Below, piece after piece: positions 54,420 through 63,915 of a DNA stretch of 64,000 bases; position 1 is the first letter of the stretch, and each line of letters begins with the position of its first letter. Both the position numbers and the translations under genes were made by a program. The notes under the pieces are model-generated. The model saw only the letters and a list, made by a program, of their open reading frames with translations, had not been told where the DNA came from and did not search any database. Origin of the DNA: Sthenelais limicola (lineage: Eukaryota; Annelida; Polychaeta; Phyllodocida; Sigalionidae); the NCBI GenBank assembly GCA_942159475.1, contig OW804097.1:3451357-3515356 (forward strand). The letters run 5' to 3'.

Positions 54420-54974
54420 ATCTGCTTTTTTGGTCTGTACAGGTCCGTCTACCCTGTCTGGAGGACATTTTATGTGGTTTAGTGAAGATATCTGGGGTGA
54501 AAATGTGATTTTGAAGCTGTTTTTAAATTGGGATCTCTACACTCTATTTATAGACTGGGAAAGCTCCTGTGAGATACTATGTCATTTCCCACAAGCTTAT
54601 ACCTCCCTTCCAGGGGGACCCGACTACATGCAGAGGAGTGGGAGAGGGTGGGTTTATTGGAGAGGGGGAGGGGAGGGAGAGGGTGTAGGAGGGGAGAGTG
54701 GAGAAAAGGGAGAGGGTGGGGAAATAGGGGAGGGGGAGGGGGAGGGAAAGAAAAAGGCAAAGAAAAAGAGAGGAGGGAGAGGATGTAGGGGGACGGAGAG
54801 AGGCGAGGGAGAGAAAGCGAAGAGGGGGAGCATGAGGAAGAGGGGAGGGAGAGAGGGGAATCGGAGATGGGGTTGGGAGAGAAAAACAGGTATGAGAAAC
54901 AGAGAAGAGGCATAGGGAAAAGAGGGACAGGGGGAAGTGGGGGGAGAGAGGGGGACTGTCCGGAGGACAGGTAC
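54420..54974. repeat. Polypurine element, copy 2 (pair with 33293-33893)
   Basis: Head CTGTACAGGTCCGTCTACCC, then GTGAAAATGTGATTTTGAAG, then ~330 bp of A/G-only sequence. The two copies differ more in the polypurine part than in the head. Confidence 0.8.
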
Positions 54975-55060
54975 TTTGCTGGTATGTTTATACAAGAGTT
55001 ACCCATATTATGACTTATGGGACTGGATTTATCAATATTCTGCTGCTGTTATATGTTTAT

Positions 55061-55166
55061 AAATTAATCAAGGCCTTCTAATGAGTTGAGAGTCAAGACA
55101 GATGAATAAGCAAACGATGAGAGAAAGTGCAGCACAACTTTGTGGGAGCCTATTTTATTTCAGCCC
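55061..55166 (-). repeat. Ngaro repeat B2
   Basis: Starts AAATTAATCAAGGCCTTCTA; 106 bp, matching 55381-55486 with two substitutions. Outer end of the element. Confidence 0.9.
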
Positions 55167-55210
55167 CTGAATTTATTAATAAATTCCAAGAAAGAAAAAA
55201 AAGAAAGAAA

Positions 55211-55380
55211 AATCTCCAAGTCAAAGGTTTTCTTCTGGTCCAATCCGCTCGAAAGTCTAGTACCCAATGCCGGTTGTGGCCTGTGAGCCTATATATATAT
55301 ATCCTCCGTGACGTCATATTTGCTGCCGAGCGGTAAGTGCCCATTTAAATTTATATTCATATTAAAATAATATCTCCCAT
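55211..55380 (-). repeat. Ngaro repeat A2
   Basis: AATCTCCAAGTCAAAGGTTT to ATATCTCCCAT; ~170 bp, matching 59183-59350 apart from a few substitutions and one extra TA in a TA run. Joined directly to B1. Confidence 0.9.
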
Positions 55381-55486
55381 AAATTAATCAAGGCCTTCTA
55401 ATGAGTTGAGAGTCAAGACAGATGAATAAGCAAACGATGAGAGAAAGTGCAGCACAACTTCGTGGGAGCCTATTTTATTTAAGCCC
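55381..55486 (-). repeat. Ngaro repeat B1
   Basis: Second copy of the B repeat, immediately adjacent to A2 with no bases between (CCCAT|AAATT). Confidence 0.9.
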
Positions 55487-55559
55487 AGGCCAGAGAGATA
55501 TATAAATAATTAAAAAAAAAAAGAAGAAAATTAAATATATGGGGAGAGAGATTGGGCGA

Positions 55560-56459
55560 CTTGTTTCTGGACTATAATGCGATGATCCAAGGGAGGCACA
55601 ATGTACTCCAGAGCACACAAACTCTTCCAGTCTCCGGCCTGTTTTATTTCCTCCAGCGTGACACCCATAAGATGTAGGTATGTAGCTGCTCCTCATCTCA
55701 AACCGTGCAAACCAATGTCTTTAGTCACACCCGCCTCTTTGGACCATCCCTTCAAGGCAGCTAAAGCAGATGAATATGACACAGGTAGACCTTGAACAGA
55801 AATCAAAGGGTCAGTAGGTAAAGCAGGACATCTTTCAAACAAATATTTCAGCCAATAATACAAACACAATACACCATCGGACTTTGCAACTGGGGCAAAA
55901 ATGTTCTTGAAGAATACTGATTCGTCTTAGATGATTTCACTGTTATGAGCACTCCCCAGTCCTTAAATTCCACATCCTCTCTAAGCAACAGATGAGTGTC
56001 TGGAGGTGAAGAAAAAATATGGCAATTCCTCAGCAATGATCTAAATTCCAAGAGAATGCCCGTCCATATGCACAAATTCTGATCAATTTTCAGGTCTATT
56101 TTACGGTGAATCAGAACCAGATCTTCAGGCAATATAGGATCCTTCTGAGACGGTTTAGCTCCCAGCCTCCTTTTTGCTCCTGCCAGAACTACACTCAAAA
56201 TGAAATCTTGCCTTACATCCCCATCATGCAGTTTAGACAAATAATTTATCGATGACACCATATTATTGATAGTCGAGTAAGCATAATTCCTGTCTGTCAA
56301 GTCAGTGACAAACAAGCAAACCGTATGAGCCACCACTGGTATAGGAGGCAGGGAATATCGCTGACAAAATCGGTAGTAAGAGTTCCATTGCGATGTTCTG
56401 GTCTTCCTCGTCGTCGCAGCGAGAGCTTCTAACTTCAAAGCCTCCATACGACAAGTCAA
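55560..56459 (-). pseudogene. Ngaro tyrosine recombinase (frameshifted)
   Basis: The recombinase that would integrate the circular cDNA. The first ~200 codons are open: an N-terminal SAM-like DNA-binding part (WNSYYRFCQRY, then HTVCLFVTDL) and the start of the catalytic domain with a candidate first Arg in LLEFRSLLR. The frame then shifts near 55860. The next part of the catalytic core continues in another frame to about 55700, where a HxxR-type motif (GLHGLR) is found, and a further shift precedes the end. At its start it overlaps or abuts the RT stop in a different frame, as is usual for these elements. At least two breaks; unlikely to be active. Confidence 0.75.
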
Positions 56460-56473
56460 CTCATCTAAAAAAA

Positions 56474-57739
56474 TCAGAATGATATATCAAACCTCCATTT
56501 CCAGTAAAATAGATCACGCAGCAATATTGCCAAATGTCTACATGATGGTTGTTCCTTGCTCAGCAGGTAAAAGGCCAACCTGCTCTGGCATATTATCCTC
56601 ACATCACATCTCATCATCACTGACTTGAAACGGGATACAACTGACCATATAGTAGCCACATCACGTACATGACCTTTACTGAAACAACAAGAAGGCAGTT
56701 CAATTATTTCCTCTGTGTCCAAGGTTTGTACAGCAAAATCAGTCGATTCCTGAAAGACACCACCTCTCTGCTGGTTATCAAACATATAGGCGAAATGATC
56801 TTTAGACCTGGTACATAACAGTTCAACATTATTCTCGACATGGCCAAAAATTTTCAAGCCATTCATGGCAGACACATTTTCACGCCACCATATCAGGTCA
56901 TCAAGGAAATAATGATTCATCTTCATACGATGCTTATTGCCCATAGCTTTCAAGCTGTTACATATGCCGAATGAGTGCTCCCTGCCGCCGTTCACGACCT
57001 TGCTGCAATGATTAATCAAGCCTGAAAAACGTTGAACTTGACGACGAGTGATCCATTTTCTTCCCCAGAAAAAAGCAATAGAATCGTGCAATTTAATTAA
57101 CTTTTCATCGGGGAGACTCAGGGTCATAGCCACAGTGTCCACGTTGTATCCTATATATTTAGTTACCTGCGAAGGACTTGTTACCTTAGACCATTCTATA
57201 AAGAAACCAAGGTCACGGAGACATCTTATCAATAGCAGCAAGGCTGTGAGGCATTTCACTCGGCTCTTCTCATTCAGGCAGAAGTCATCAATGTATGAGT
57301 AACACTTATATCCACGATCCCTCATCATTCTGGAAACAGAATTAGTTACACATGTGAAAATAAATGGCGCTGCTCTTGCTCCAAAGCACACACAATTATC
57401 TTGTAAATAAGAGTCTCGACCATTAATCTTCCACTGAAGACCAAAGTATTGCCTGCTAGACGGATGAATAAGAAGTGATCTATACGCACTCTTTATATCA
57501 AGGGTTGCCAAGAAATCATTAGGTTGAACAGCAGAAATCACCTCATCAATAGTCACATAAGAGAAAGTAGAGAACACTGCATCGGTGAAACAGTTAACTG
57601 ATACATTCAAAGGGCGCTTGCAATCGGTAATTGGTCTGATTTTCCCATTTTTTTTCCTGATGGTGCCGATGGCATGAACACAGGTAGGTTTCTTACTCAC
57701 AACACTTAATTTATAGCAGCCTATCTCCGAGTCAATCAA
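56474..57739 (-). CDS. Ngaro reverse transcriptase/RNase H
   Basis: ~421 codons of a DIRS/Ngaro-type polymerase. The stated 5' end is a TTG codon inside a longer open frame, not a true start. RT motifs: KIRPITDCKRPLN, palm motif ATLDIKSAYRSL, and catalytic YIDD (149-152), then the thumb segment RRQVQRFSGLINHCS. The C-terminal third is a divergent RNase H region (FAYMFDNQQRGGVFQ, then HVRDVATIWSVVSRF). The N-terminal fingers part is encoded in a different frame at 57766-58030, so a frameshift separates the two. The stop is at 56474, and the recombinase frame follows directly. Confidence 0.85.
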   Translation of the reverse strand: MIDSEIGCYKLSVVSKKPTCVHAIGTIRKKNGKIRPITDCKRPLNVSVNCFTDAVFSTFSYVTIDEVISAVQPNDFLATLDIKSAYRSLLIHPSSRQYFGLQWKINGRDSYLQDNCVCFGARAAPFIFTCVTNSVSRMMRDRGYKCYSYIDDFCLNEKSRVKCLTALLLLIRCLRDLGFFIEWSKVTSPSQVTKYIGYNVDTVAMTLSLPDEKLIKLHDSIAFFWGRKWITRRQVQRFSGLINHCSKVVNGGREHSFGICNSLKAMGNKHRMKMNHYFLDDLIWWRENVSAMNGLKIFGHVENNVELLCTRSKDHFAYMFDNQQRGGVFQESTDFAVQTLDTEEIIELPSCCFSKGHVRDVATIWSVVSRFKSVMMRCDVRIICQSRLAFYLLSKEQPSCRHLAILLRDLFYWKWRFDISF

Positions 57740-57765
57740 TTTTGAAAGTTCTTTGTCCGCTCCTC

Positions 57766-58030
57766 CTACAAAACATGAAGAGTAATTACGGCAAGGTTAA
57801 CTCCCGGATCCACCAACATGAAACCGTTCACGACTCCATCCAACACGAAGTGAGCATCCCCGTCCCACTTCGAATTAAAGTTTAACCATCTTACCCAACT
57901 CTCTGGCCGAAGTTGACGTGGAACACCATCAAGAATGCCACTACCATTAATTTCAGATGCATTCGAGACAAGTTGATGAAAAATTGACTCAGTAATCACC
58001 GATAAGCCATTTCCATTAAGTGTCGGGTTA
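57766..58030 (-). pseudogene. Ngaro RT N-terminal part in a separate frame
   Basis: Open frame with WVRWLNFNSKWDGDAHFVLD and GVVNGFMLVDPG, matching the region just before the RT fingers of DIRS-like polymerases (W-x-x-W-L... GI-x-x-GF). It ends at a stop at 57766 and the polymerase continues in another frame from about 57750. Either a single decay mutation or a recoding site. Confidence 0.65.
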
Positions 58031-58062
58031 GCAAAAACCTTACCTTGTCCGCCATCTTGGTC

Positions 58063-58690
58063 CTATGCGGCACTGTTTTCCGGTTCCGGGTCATTGGGTG
58101 ACATTAAGGCATCGCTACGATCATTTCCTTTATGCCAATCCTCTGCTCTATGTCGCTGGCCACAAAATCCACAAACATGCTTCCTTTTACATGGATAACG
58201 ACAACCCTTGCGACAGGAGGGCACATTCCAGACCCAACATACATCGGCAGGCCATTTCTTGAAATCGTACAGTGGATCGTACGGATACGGCCCACTACCT
58301 CCTGAAGAAGAAATTCCAAGATGGCGGCTCTGGGATCTGAAATTACTGCGTGGAGGTGAATCAAAATGGTGAGGTGGAGAAACTGGGACAGATAAGTGAT
58401 ACTCAGGGCCTAAATACAGCGAATTAGCTTCCGGATCAATAGCTGGCCATTCGTTAAACTCTCCCTGAATAACCTTAGAAGTTACAACTCTCTCATAAAG
58501 AATAAGGCCCCTTGGGTCGAACTGGCCGGTGGCTGCCTTGGTAGAAATGTAGGCGAAATGGTCAGCATATCCGCTCACAGATTTAGTTTCATTACGAACC
58601 AAAAACTGCAAGACTTTACAGCAACCATGTAAAAGTTCAATAGTCGACAAATGTCCAAAGCTTTTTGCAGGAATACAGTAATATTCTGGG
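58063..58690 (-). CDS. Ngaro gag-like protein, C-terminal part with zinc knuckle region
   Basis: ~195+ codons. The C-terminal part has a Cys/His-rich segment CRKGCRYPCKRKHVCGFCGQ-RH that resembles the zinc-binding region of DIRS-type gag proteins, preceded by a Ser/Pro-rich linker. No ATG marks its beginning (the first listed codon is TTG), so it probably was fused to the upstream frame at 58696-59043. Ends PENSAA. Confidence 0.65.
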
Positions 58691-58695
58691 CGTAA

Positions 58696-59043
58696 CTAAC
58701 TGGCATTGTTTTTCAGCGGTGAACCATCCTCGTAGTCGTCGTCCATGAAGCTCAAGTTTCCACGAGCACCACTCGAAGCAGACGCCATTGAAAATCCACT
58801 ACGACGCGGAGAAACACGACGAGGAGAAACATGATGAGGGGAAACATTAATGTCCGCCAAGCCTCTAGCCAATTCCGCTACTTCCAATTCAAGTTTCACT
58901 GTCTTCATGCCACCAGCAGTTTTCTCCACTTTGCCTTCCTTAATCTTCTCAAGCAAAGCATTGCAGTCAGCAGTCCCTCTTGCCGGCACCTCGTCCTCCT
59001 TCATCCCGGCCATGTCAGCAATTTTCTTCGCAGACAAAGCCAT
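58696..59043 (-). CDS. Ngaro gag-like protein, N-terminal part
   Basis: 115 codons from the ATG at 59041-59043. Begins MALSAKKIADMAGMKEDEVP, then a helical segment and a Ser/Arg-rich stretch with repeated SPRR/SPHH. Lies just inside repeat A1, the expected position for gag. No domain can be named with certainty. Stop at 58696 separates it from the zinc-knuckle part. Confidence 0.6.
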   Translation of the reverse strand: MALSAKKIADMAGMKEDEVPARGTADCNALLEKIKEGKVEKTAGGMKTVKLELEVAELARGLADINVSPHHVSPRRVSPRRSGFSMASASSGARGNLSFMDDDYEDGSPLKNNAS

Positions 59044-59182
59044 GTTCGAGAATCCTGAATGGGTACTAAACAAGACTGTGAGGCAGCTCAGTCTAATATG
59101 CTTCCTACCACAACCTCCACACTCAATGAACTTTGGCATTGACCAATATATCTTACTGATTTTTTGCGGACTTGAAAATAAA

Positions 59183-59350
59183 AATCTCCAAGTCAAAGGT
59201 TTTCTTCTGGTCCAATCTGCTCGAAAGCCTAGTACCCAATGCCGGTCGTGGCCTGTGAGCCTATATATATATCCTCTGTGACGTCATATTTGCTGCCGAG
59301 CGGTAAGTGCCCATTTAAATTTATATTCATATTAAAATAGTATCTCCCAT
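59183..59350 (-). repeat. Ngaro repeat A1
   Basis: Left terminal repeat of the element in its own orientation. The boundary with flanking DNA is at CTCCCAT|ACATTCC. Confidence 0.88.
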
Positions 59351-59596
59351 ACATTCCGGGAATACCTATGTTTTTAACAAAGAAGGACAAAAAATCCATT
59401 TTTCCATTTTTATTATACGATGATACTGTATAAAAATGAGAAATAAAACTAATACATACATACAAGAGTTACTCATATCATCACTCATATATAGGACTGG
59501 ATTTATCAATATTCTGCTGCTGTTATATGTTTTTATACAAGTGTTACTTATATCATGATATATAGGACTGAATGTATATTTGTTTATACAAGAATT
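59351..59596. other. Short dispersed repeat near the Ngaro insertion
   Basis: GGACTGGATTTATCAATATT(C)TGCTGCTG occurs at ~59491 here and also at ~43205, 43268, 55020 and 60927. No gene. Confidence 0.55.
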
Positions 59597-60085
59597 TGAA
59601 GTAGAATTGGTTAAGCAAAAACAGCTGCTGGCGAACGATAATAAGTGAAGTCATCATAAGAAAGGAGTTGATAGGTATGAAGAAATAGAGAACTTGTGAT
59701 TGACGATTCCGTAGTTTATTGATGAATGTTCACATGGGTACATGTGAGGCTTATATACTATGGTATGTGTACAACATACATGTAACGTTTTGGAATGTTC
59801 TACAGGGATCTGGGTCTGTCATGTGGATCCTTCTAGATGGAAAGATCCACATGATAGATGATGCAATGTTCTTGAATGTTCTGGATCCCTGATGTCGTAA
59901 TGTTCTGTTAGGTTCTAGATAATGCTAGGTCTAATGTTACCCTGAGGTTACATGCTATGTATACATTAAAGAATTAATTAACTGTTACTACTATCATTAA
60001 CATTATAATCATTAATCATTCATATTCATAAACATATTAATTAGGTTATGCCTTGTTACATAATAATACAAGGCCGGATATGACA
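59597..60085 (-). mobile_element. Probable solo LTR
   Basis: On the minus strand it begins TGTCATATCCGGCCTTGTAT and ends ...CAATTCTACTTCA, i.e. TG...CA. Flanks are GAATT and GATTT (four of five identical). 489 bp, no coding capacity, no adjacent internal region or primer-binding site. Probably a gypsy-type LTR left by recombination. Confidence 0.45.
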
Positions 60086-60499
60086 GATTTGGTCAGGTGC
60101 TCCAAATACAAATGTGGACGAAAACCTGTCACAAAAACAACTGGACAAAATCCTCCAAAATTTTGGTCAAAGGCTTGTGGATAAATTGGAAAAGAATGAA
60201 ACAAAAAGTAGAGAATATTTCTCAAATCTTTTCTTCACCAAACTATTAACTAAATTACAAATTTTCTATCGTACACAACATAAGAACTTGAGGAATTATT
60301 TAATATATTATTATATTGTACAAAACTTAAAGCAATACACACTGTTTAACTTATACCTTTAGTTTAACATACCTGGCCTACAAAAAAATAGGTGCCGACG
60401 AACATAGTAACAGGTAACCAGGTGATATATAATTATGTTGTCATGCAGATAATTACAGGATTTCACTTTTGGACATCTGTCGTAATATATATTATGATT

Positions 60500-60990
60500 A
60501 ACCATTCAGACGGAGGCAACGGAACTGATAACAACCTGGTGTCAACCTTTAGTTGCATGTTTATTGGGATGTCATGCGATCCACCTTTTGTATGTGCTGT
60601 GTTAAATTATATATATTATGTAATTATTAAATTATGTAATGATGATATGAATCGGATCTTAAGCTTGATGTGTAAGGCTATTAATGAATGCTGTAATTAA
60701 ACTGTCCCCAATGCGACAGATGAGATATTTTTATACACAGAACACTAACACTTTCACTTCACCGTTATTTGCTTTAAGGTATAAGGTTTGTTGGTGAAAT
60801 AGTCAATCACAACTTCCTCCCACATAAACACACAAAGTGACTTGTGATAGAACAGACATTGAACAATGTAATACCACATGAACGCTTTGACAACTACATT
60901 ATATGGTGGCTTATATTATGACTTATAGGACTGAATCCATCAATATTCTGCTGCTGTTATATGTTTATACAAGAGTTACTCATATTATCC
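60500..60990 (+). repeat. Dispersed repeat, copy 2 (pair with 42936-43290)
   Basis: Matches copy 1 before 60588 and from 60751 onward, including GGTATAAGGTTTGTTGGTGA. Interrupted by the 162-bp insertion below. Confidence 0.85.
60589..60750. mobile_element. 162-bp insertion with CTTT duplication
   Basis: The uninterrupted copy reads CCACCTTTCACTTCACCG. Here CCACCTTT is followed by 162 bp and then CTTTCACTTCACCG, so CTTT is duplicated. The insert is AT-rich and non-coding. Confidence 0.6.
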
Positions 60991-61470
60991 CACTACACTA
61001 TAGGCGGTTGCAACGTTTTCTTATTATTTTCTCGAAATTGTCATAATATTAATGATAATATTCCACAACATGGTTATCAAATATTCGATTAGCCTTAGCA
61101 CCTCCTTGGATAGTAGTGAATCAATGATGATACCTGGGTGGTGGTTCTAATTGTATTTCTACTATCAATTTTATTGTTTAAATATATTATGTACATTATA
61201 TTTCTCTTCAAGCTATGTAGCTGTTGATCTAAATTGTGATTTGTATTGAATTTTTTTGTAATATTTTTTTCCATCAGCTAATACTGAGAAAAGTGTACAA
61301 CAACATAATGTCTCTTGGCTGATAAACATATTTAAAAACAAAAACCATACCACTAGAGTATCCAGGGGCGACTGAAAGGCCTCATATGGTAACTCAGGTA
61401 AAATAAAAGCTTAAGAATTTGTGGCAGGATAATACATTTTACCAAATATATGTTTATTAAAGCAAATAAT
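60991..61470. other. Gene-free stretch
   Basis: No gene or repeat family recognised; AT-rich. Confidence 0.5.
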
Positions 61471-61957
61471 TGTGATGTGTCACAGAAAATTTCACAAAAT
61501 AAGTCGCAAAATTGATACTTTTCAAAGTGGTTAATTCACACAATCTCTTTGTAGGAATTTTTTTTAGCTGTATCTGTATTAAATCTCAAGACAGTGTATT
61601 AAATATATCTTTGCATTTCTAAGATCATATTGAGTATATTTAGCTACTTTGCTAGTAATTGTCCAGAATTGAAAACTTATTCTTTTCAAACATAAACAAA
61701 TTCAAACAAAAGCCAGTTGGAGAAATCTTAATATCCGATTTATATCACCGTACCATAGTTTAATGATTACACAATTAATACAATTCAACACTTTACTAGT
61801 AAATGTCAGGCCACAAATATTGCAAATATTTCTTATTAAAATATCAAACTTAAAATATAGAAATACCTATTAGATCCTACTGTTTACAGTGCACCATCAG
61901 TAGAATCAGCTTGATCTCTTTTCAAAATATAGGATGATATCTCAAAATCCATTATTT
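61471..61957 (-). mobile_element. Family A MITE, diverged, overlapping the lyase 3' end
   Basis: Left terminus TGTGATGTGTCACAGAAAAT, right side CAAAATCCATTATTTACA where the outer terminus is cut off by the lyase coding sequence. Contains ~70 bp of extra sequence at ~61720-61790. Confidence 0.72.
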
Positions 61958-63378
61958 ACACATGTTTGCTTATCTATTGGACGGAACCTGGCTGTGAAGT
62001 GCCTGAGATACTGGTGCTGGTATGTGAACTCGTAGCCCTGCAGGGTGTGCAGGTGAGGTTTCAGCAGGTTTGCCATCTCAATGATGTAGTCCATATGACT
62101 CTGGGTATAAACACGGCGAGGAATGGCCAGGCGAACCAGCTGCTTGGGTGCAGTGTGCTCCTTCCCAGTTTTCTGATCTCTATAACCAAGCATGACGGAA
62201 CCGATCTCAACCGCTCTTACTCCAATGGCTTCATAGAGAGCCACACTGAGAGCCTGCCCTGGGTACTGTAGGGCAGGGATATGAGGCAGGGTCATGCCAG
62301 CATCAATGTACACCGCATGGCCTCCAAACGGCTTCATCACTTTCATCCCAGCATCCTCAAGCCCTCTCCCAAGGTATTCAGTGGCACAGATGCGATATTC
62401 AAGATAGGATTCATCCAGGATCTCATTCAGTCCCACCGCAATGGCTTCCATATCGCGCCCTGCCATGCCTCCATAAGTTGGAAAGCCCTCGGTCAAAACC
62501 ATCTGGGATCTGACATACCCGGCAACATCTTCATCATTCAGTGCCAGAAACCCACCAATGTTACAGAATGCATCCTTCTTTGCACTCATAACTGCACCAT
62601 CGGCAAGCTCAAAGGCCTCCCTAGCAATCTGCCTCACTGTTTTATGCTCGTATCCCTTTTCACGCTTCTTGATGAAATAAGCATTCTCAGCAAATCTGGC
62701 TGCATCCAGGAACATGGGGATACCAAGCTCCTTCAGTGAAGCTTTGGTCTCCCTCAGGTTCTGCATGGATACAGGCTGGCCACCCACTGAGTTACTGGTG
62801 ATGGTCATGATGACAAGGCAAACCCTGACAGCGTTTTCACTCATCAGATACTCAGAGAGTTTCTGCAGATCTATGTTGCCCTTGAATGGGTCGGTGGAGT
62901 CTGGATCAGTGGAAGAGGCTACAGGCATGTTAACAGCCTCTCCACCTGCCACAAGTATATTGGCCTGAGTGGTATCAAAGTGGGTGTTGCCAATGACAAC
63001 CTGTCCGGGTGATATCATGGCCTTGAAGAGCAGTGATTCAGCAGCACGTCCCTGGTGGGTGGGAATGATGTGTTTGTAGCCAGTGATGCTGGACACAGCC
63101 TGTTCAAACACCTGGTAGCTCCTTGAGCCTGCGTATGACTCATCTCCCACCATGAGTGCAGCCCACTGTGAGGCAGACATGGCGCTTGTGCCACTGTCAG
63201 TCAGAAAGTCAAAGGTGACCACCTGTGCAGGCAGGTTGAAGAGGTTGTAATCTGCTCTCCTCATCCACTCCCGTCTCTCAGCCGGGGAGGGCATGGGCAG
63301 GCATTCCACTGCCTTGATGCGGAAAGGTTCCATTACTGTTTTGGGTTTGGGCAACTCAATGGTGGCTGATCCAATCAT
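61942..63378 (-). CDS. Tryptophanase (beta-eliminating lyase)
   Basis: 478-residue PLP enzyme, single exon, close to the ~470 residues of bacterial tryptophanase/tyrosine phenol-lyase. Expected reaction: tryptophan + water to indole, pyruvate and ammonia, in the cytosol. Seen: LTDSGTSAMS, DESYAGSRSY with Tyr82, PTHQGR, TSNSVGGQPVS, DAARFAENAYF, the PLP-lysine motif SAKKD (Lys268), TYGGMAGRDMEA and IPRRVYTQSHMD. Three positions that separate the two enzymes are of tryptophanase type: Asp135 (FDTTQ), Ile392 (VEIGS) and His460 (LRHFTA), where tyrosine phenol-lyase has Thr, Arg and Phe. The gene is visibly more GC-rich than its flanks. ATG context GCCATGA. The last residues (NNGF and the stop) lie in a MITE. 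Bacterial-type gene inside animal repeats: probable horizontal transfer; an upstream non-coding exon is possible (CTTCAG just before the ATG). Confidence 0.93.
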   Translation of the reverse strand: MIGSATIELPKPKTVMEPFRIKAVECLPMPSPAERREWMRRADYNLFNLPAQVVTFDFLTDSGTSAMSASQWAALMVGDESYAGSRSYQVFEQAVSSITGYKHIIPTHQGRAAESLLFKAMISPGQVVIGNTHFDTTQANILVAGGEAVNMPVASSTDPDSTDPFKGNIDLQKLSEYLMSENAVRVCLVIMTITSNSVGGQPVSMQNLRETKASLKELGIPMFLDAARFAENAYFIKKREKGYEHKTVRQIAREAFELADGAVMSAKKDAFCNIGGFLALNDEDVAGYVRSQMVLTEGFPTYGGMAGRDMEAIAVGLNEILDESYLEYRICATEYLGRGLEDAGMKVMKPFGGHAVYIDAGMTLPHIPALQYPGQALSVALYEAIGVRAVEIGSVMLGYRDQKTGKEHTAPKQLVRLAIPRRVYTQSHMDYIIEMANLLKPHLHTLQGYEFTYQHQYLRHFTARFRPIDKQTCVNNGF

Positions 63379-63567
63379 GGCTGAAGCTCACATGAGTAAC
63401 AAGTCATTTAATCAAGTGCCTTCACCCCATAGTAGCCCTAGCATTAGGGACCATTCATTATGTATGTCAGGGGGGCTGCCATATAGGTGGGGTTGATTGT
63501 CATGCAAATCTTTGCTAATGGCTAAATTCAAATCTTTTTTCTGAAGCTTTCTTATTGTATGAGGATT
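63379..63567. other. 5' flank of the lyase gene
   Basis: Only ~190 bp separate the ATG from the dispersed repeat at 63568. No recognisable core promoter. Confidence 0.4.
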
Positions 63568-63915
63568 GTTGTGTTCCAGAGTCGTCAACTGTACGATATA
63601 TGTAATATTACAGACTTTTCCTCTTTTTTTGCACATATAACACATAGCCAAAATACATTACTAAGACACCTTTTCCTATTACCAACCAGATATTCCAATT
63701 GCTGGAACAAATAGTTTCATGGCACCGACTATTTCTTCATTACTGAGATCTTTTCTCTCATTACAAGAAGTCTTTTTACTATTACCACTCCCCTATTATC
63801 TTCTGCTGCTATGACGCATTGCAGTTGGTCCTTTTAAAATATGACAGTGAGGATTTCTTCCTTTTTTTTGCACCTTTCCTAAGCGTCATGGATAGACTTG
63901 CGCACCTTGACTATT
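63568..63915 (+). repeat. Dispersed repeat, copy 2 (pair with 16862-17220)
   Basis: GTTGTGTTCCAGAGTCGTCA through GTCATGGATAGACTTGCGCA. Matches copy 1 over ~350 bp. Confidence 0.8.

Larger units (their letters stand above)
55061..59350 (-). mobile_element. Ngaro-like tyrosine-recombinase retrotransposon with split direct repeats
   Basis: In minus-strand order: A1 (59350-59183), gag-like frames, reverse transcriptase/RNase H, tyrosine recombinase, B1 (55486-55381), A2 (55380-55211), B2 (55166-55061). A1 and A2 are ~168-170 bp and nearly identical in direct orientation, and B1 and B2 are 106 bp with two differences. This A1-ORFs-B1-A2-B2 arrangement is diagnostic of the Ngaro/PAT side of DIRS-like elements, which integrate through a circle and leave no target duplication. 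No methyltransferase domain was seen, which favours Ngaro over PAT. About 4.29 kb. The coding frames are split by frameshifts, so this copy is probably inactive. Confidence 0.85.

Noticed and set aside
61942..63378. Lyase as bacterial contamination
   Set aside because: Coding sequence runs into a family A MITE at one end and is ~190 bp from a dispersed animal repeat at the other.
61942..63378. Tyrosine phenol-lyase as the specific call
   Set aside because: The three discriminating positions read Asp, Ile and His as in tryptophanase, although NIGGFL near the PLP lysine resembles the Tyr enzyme.
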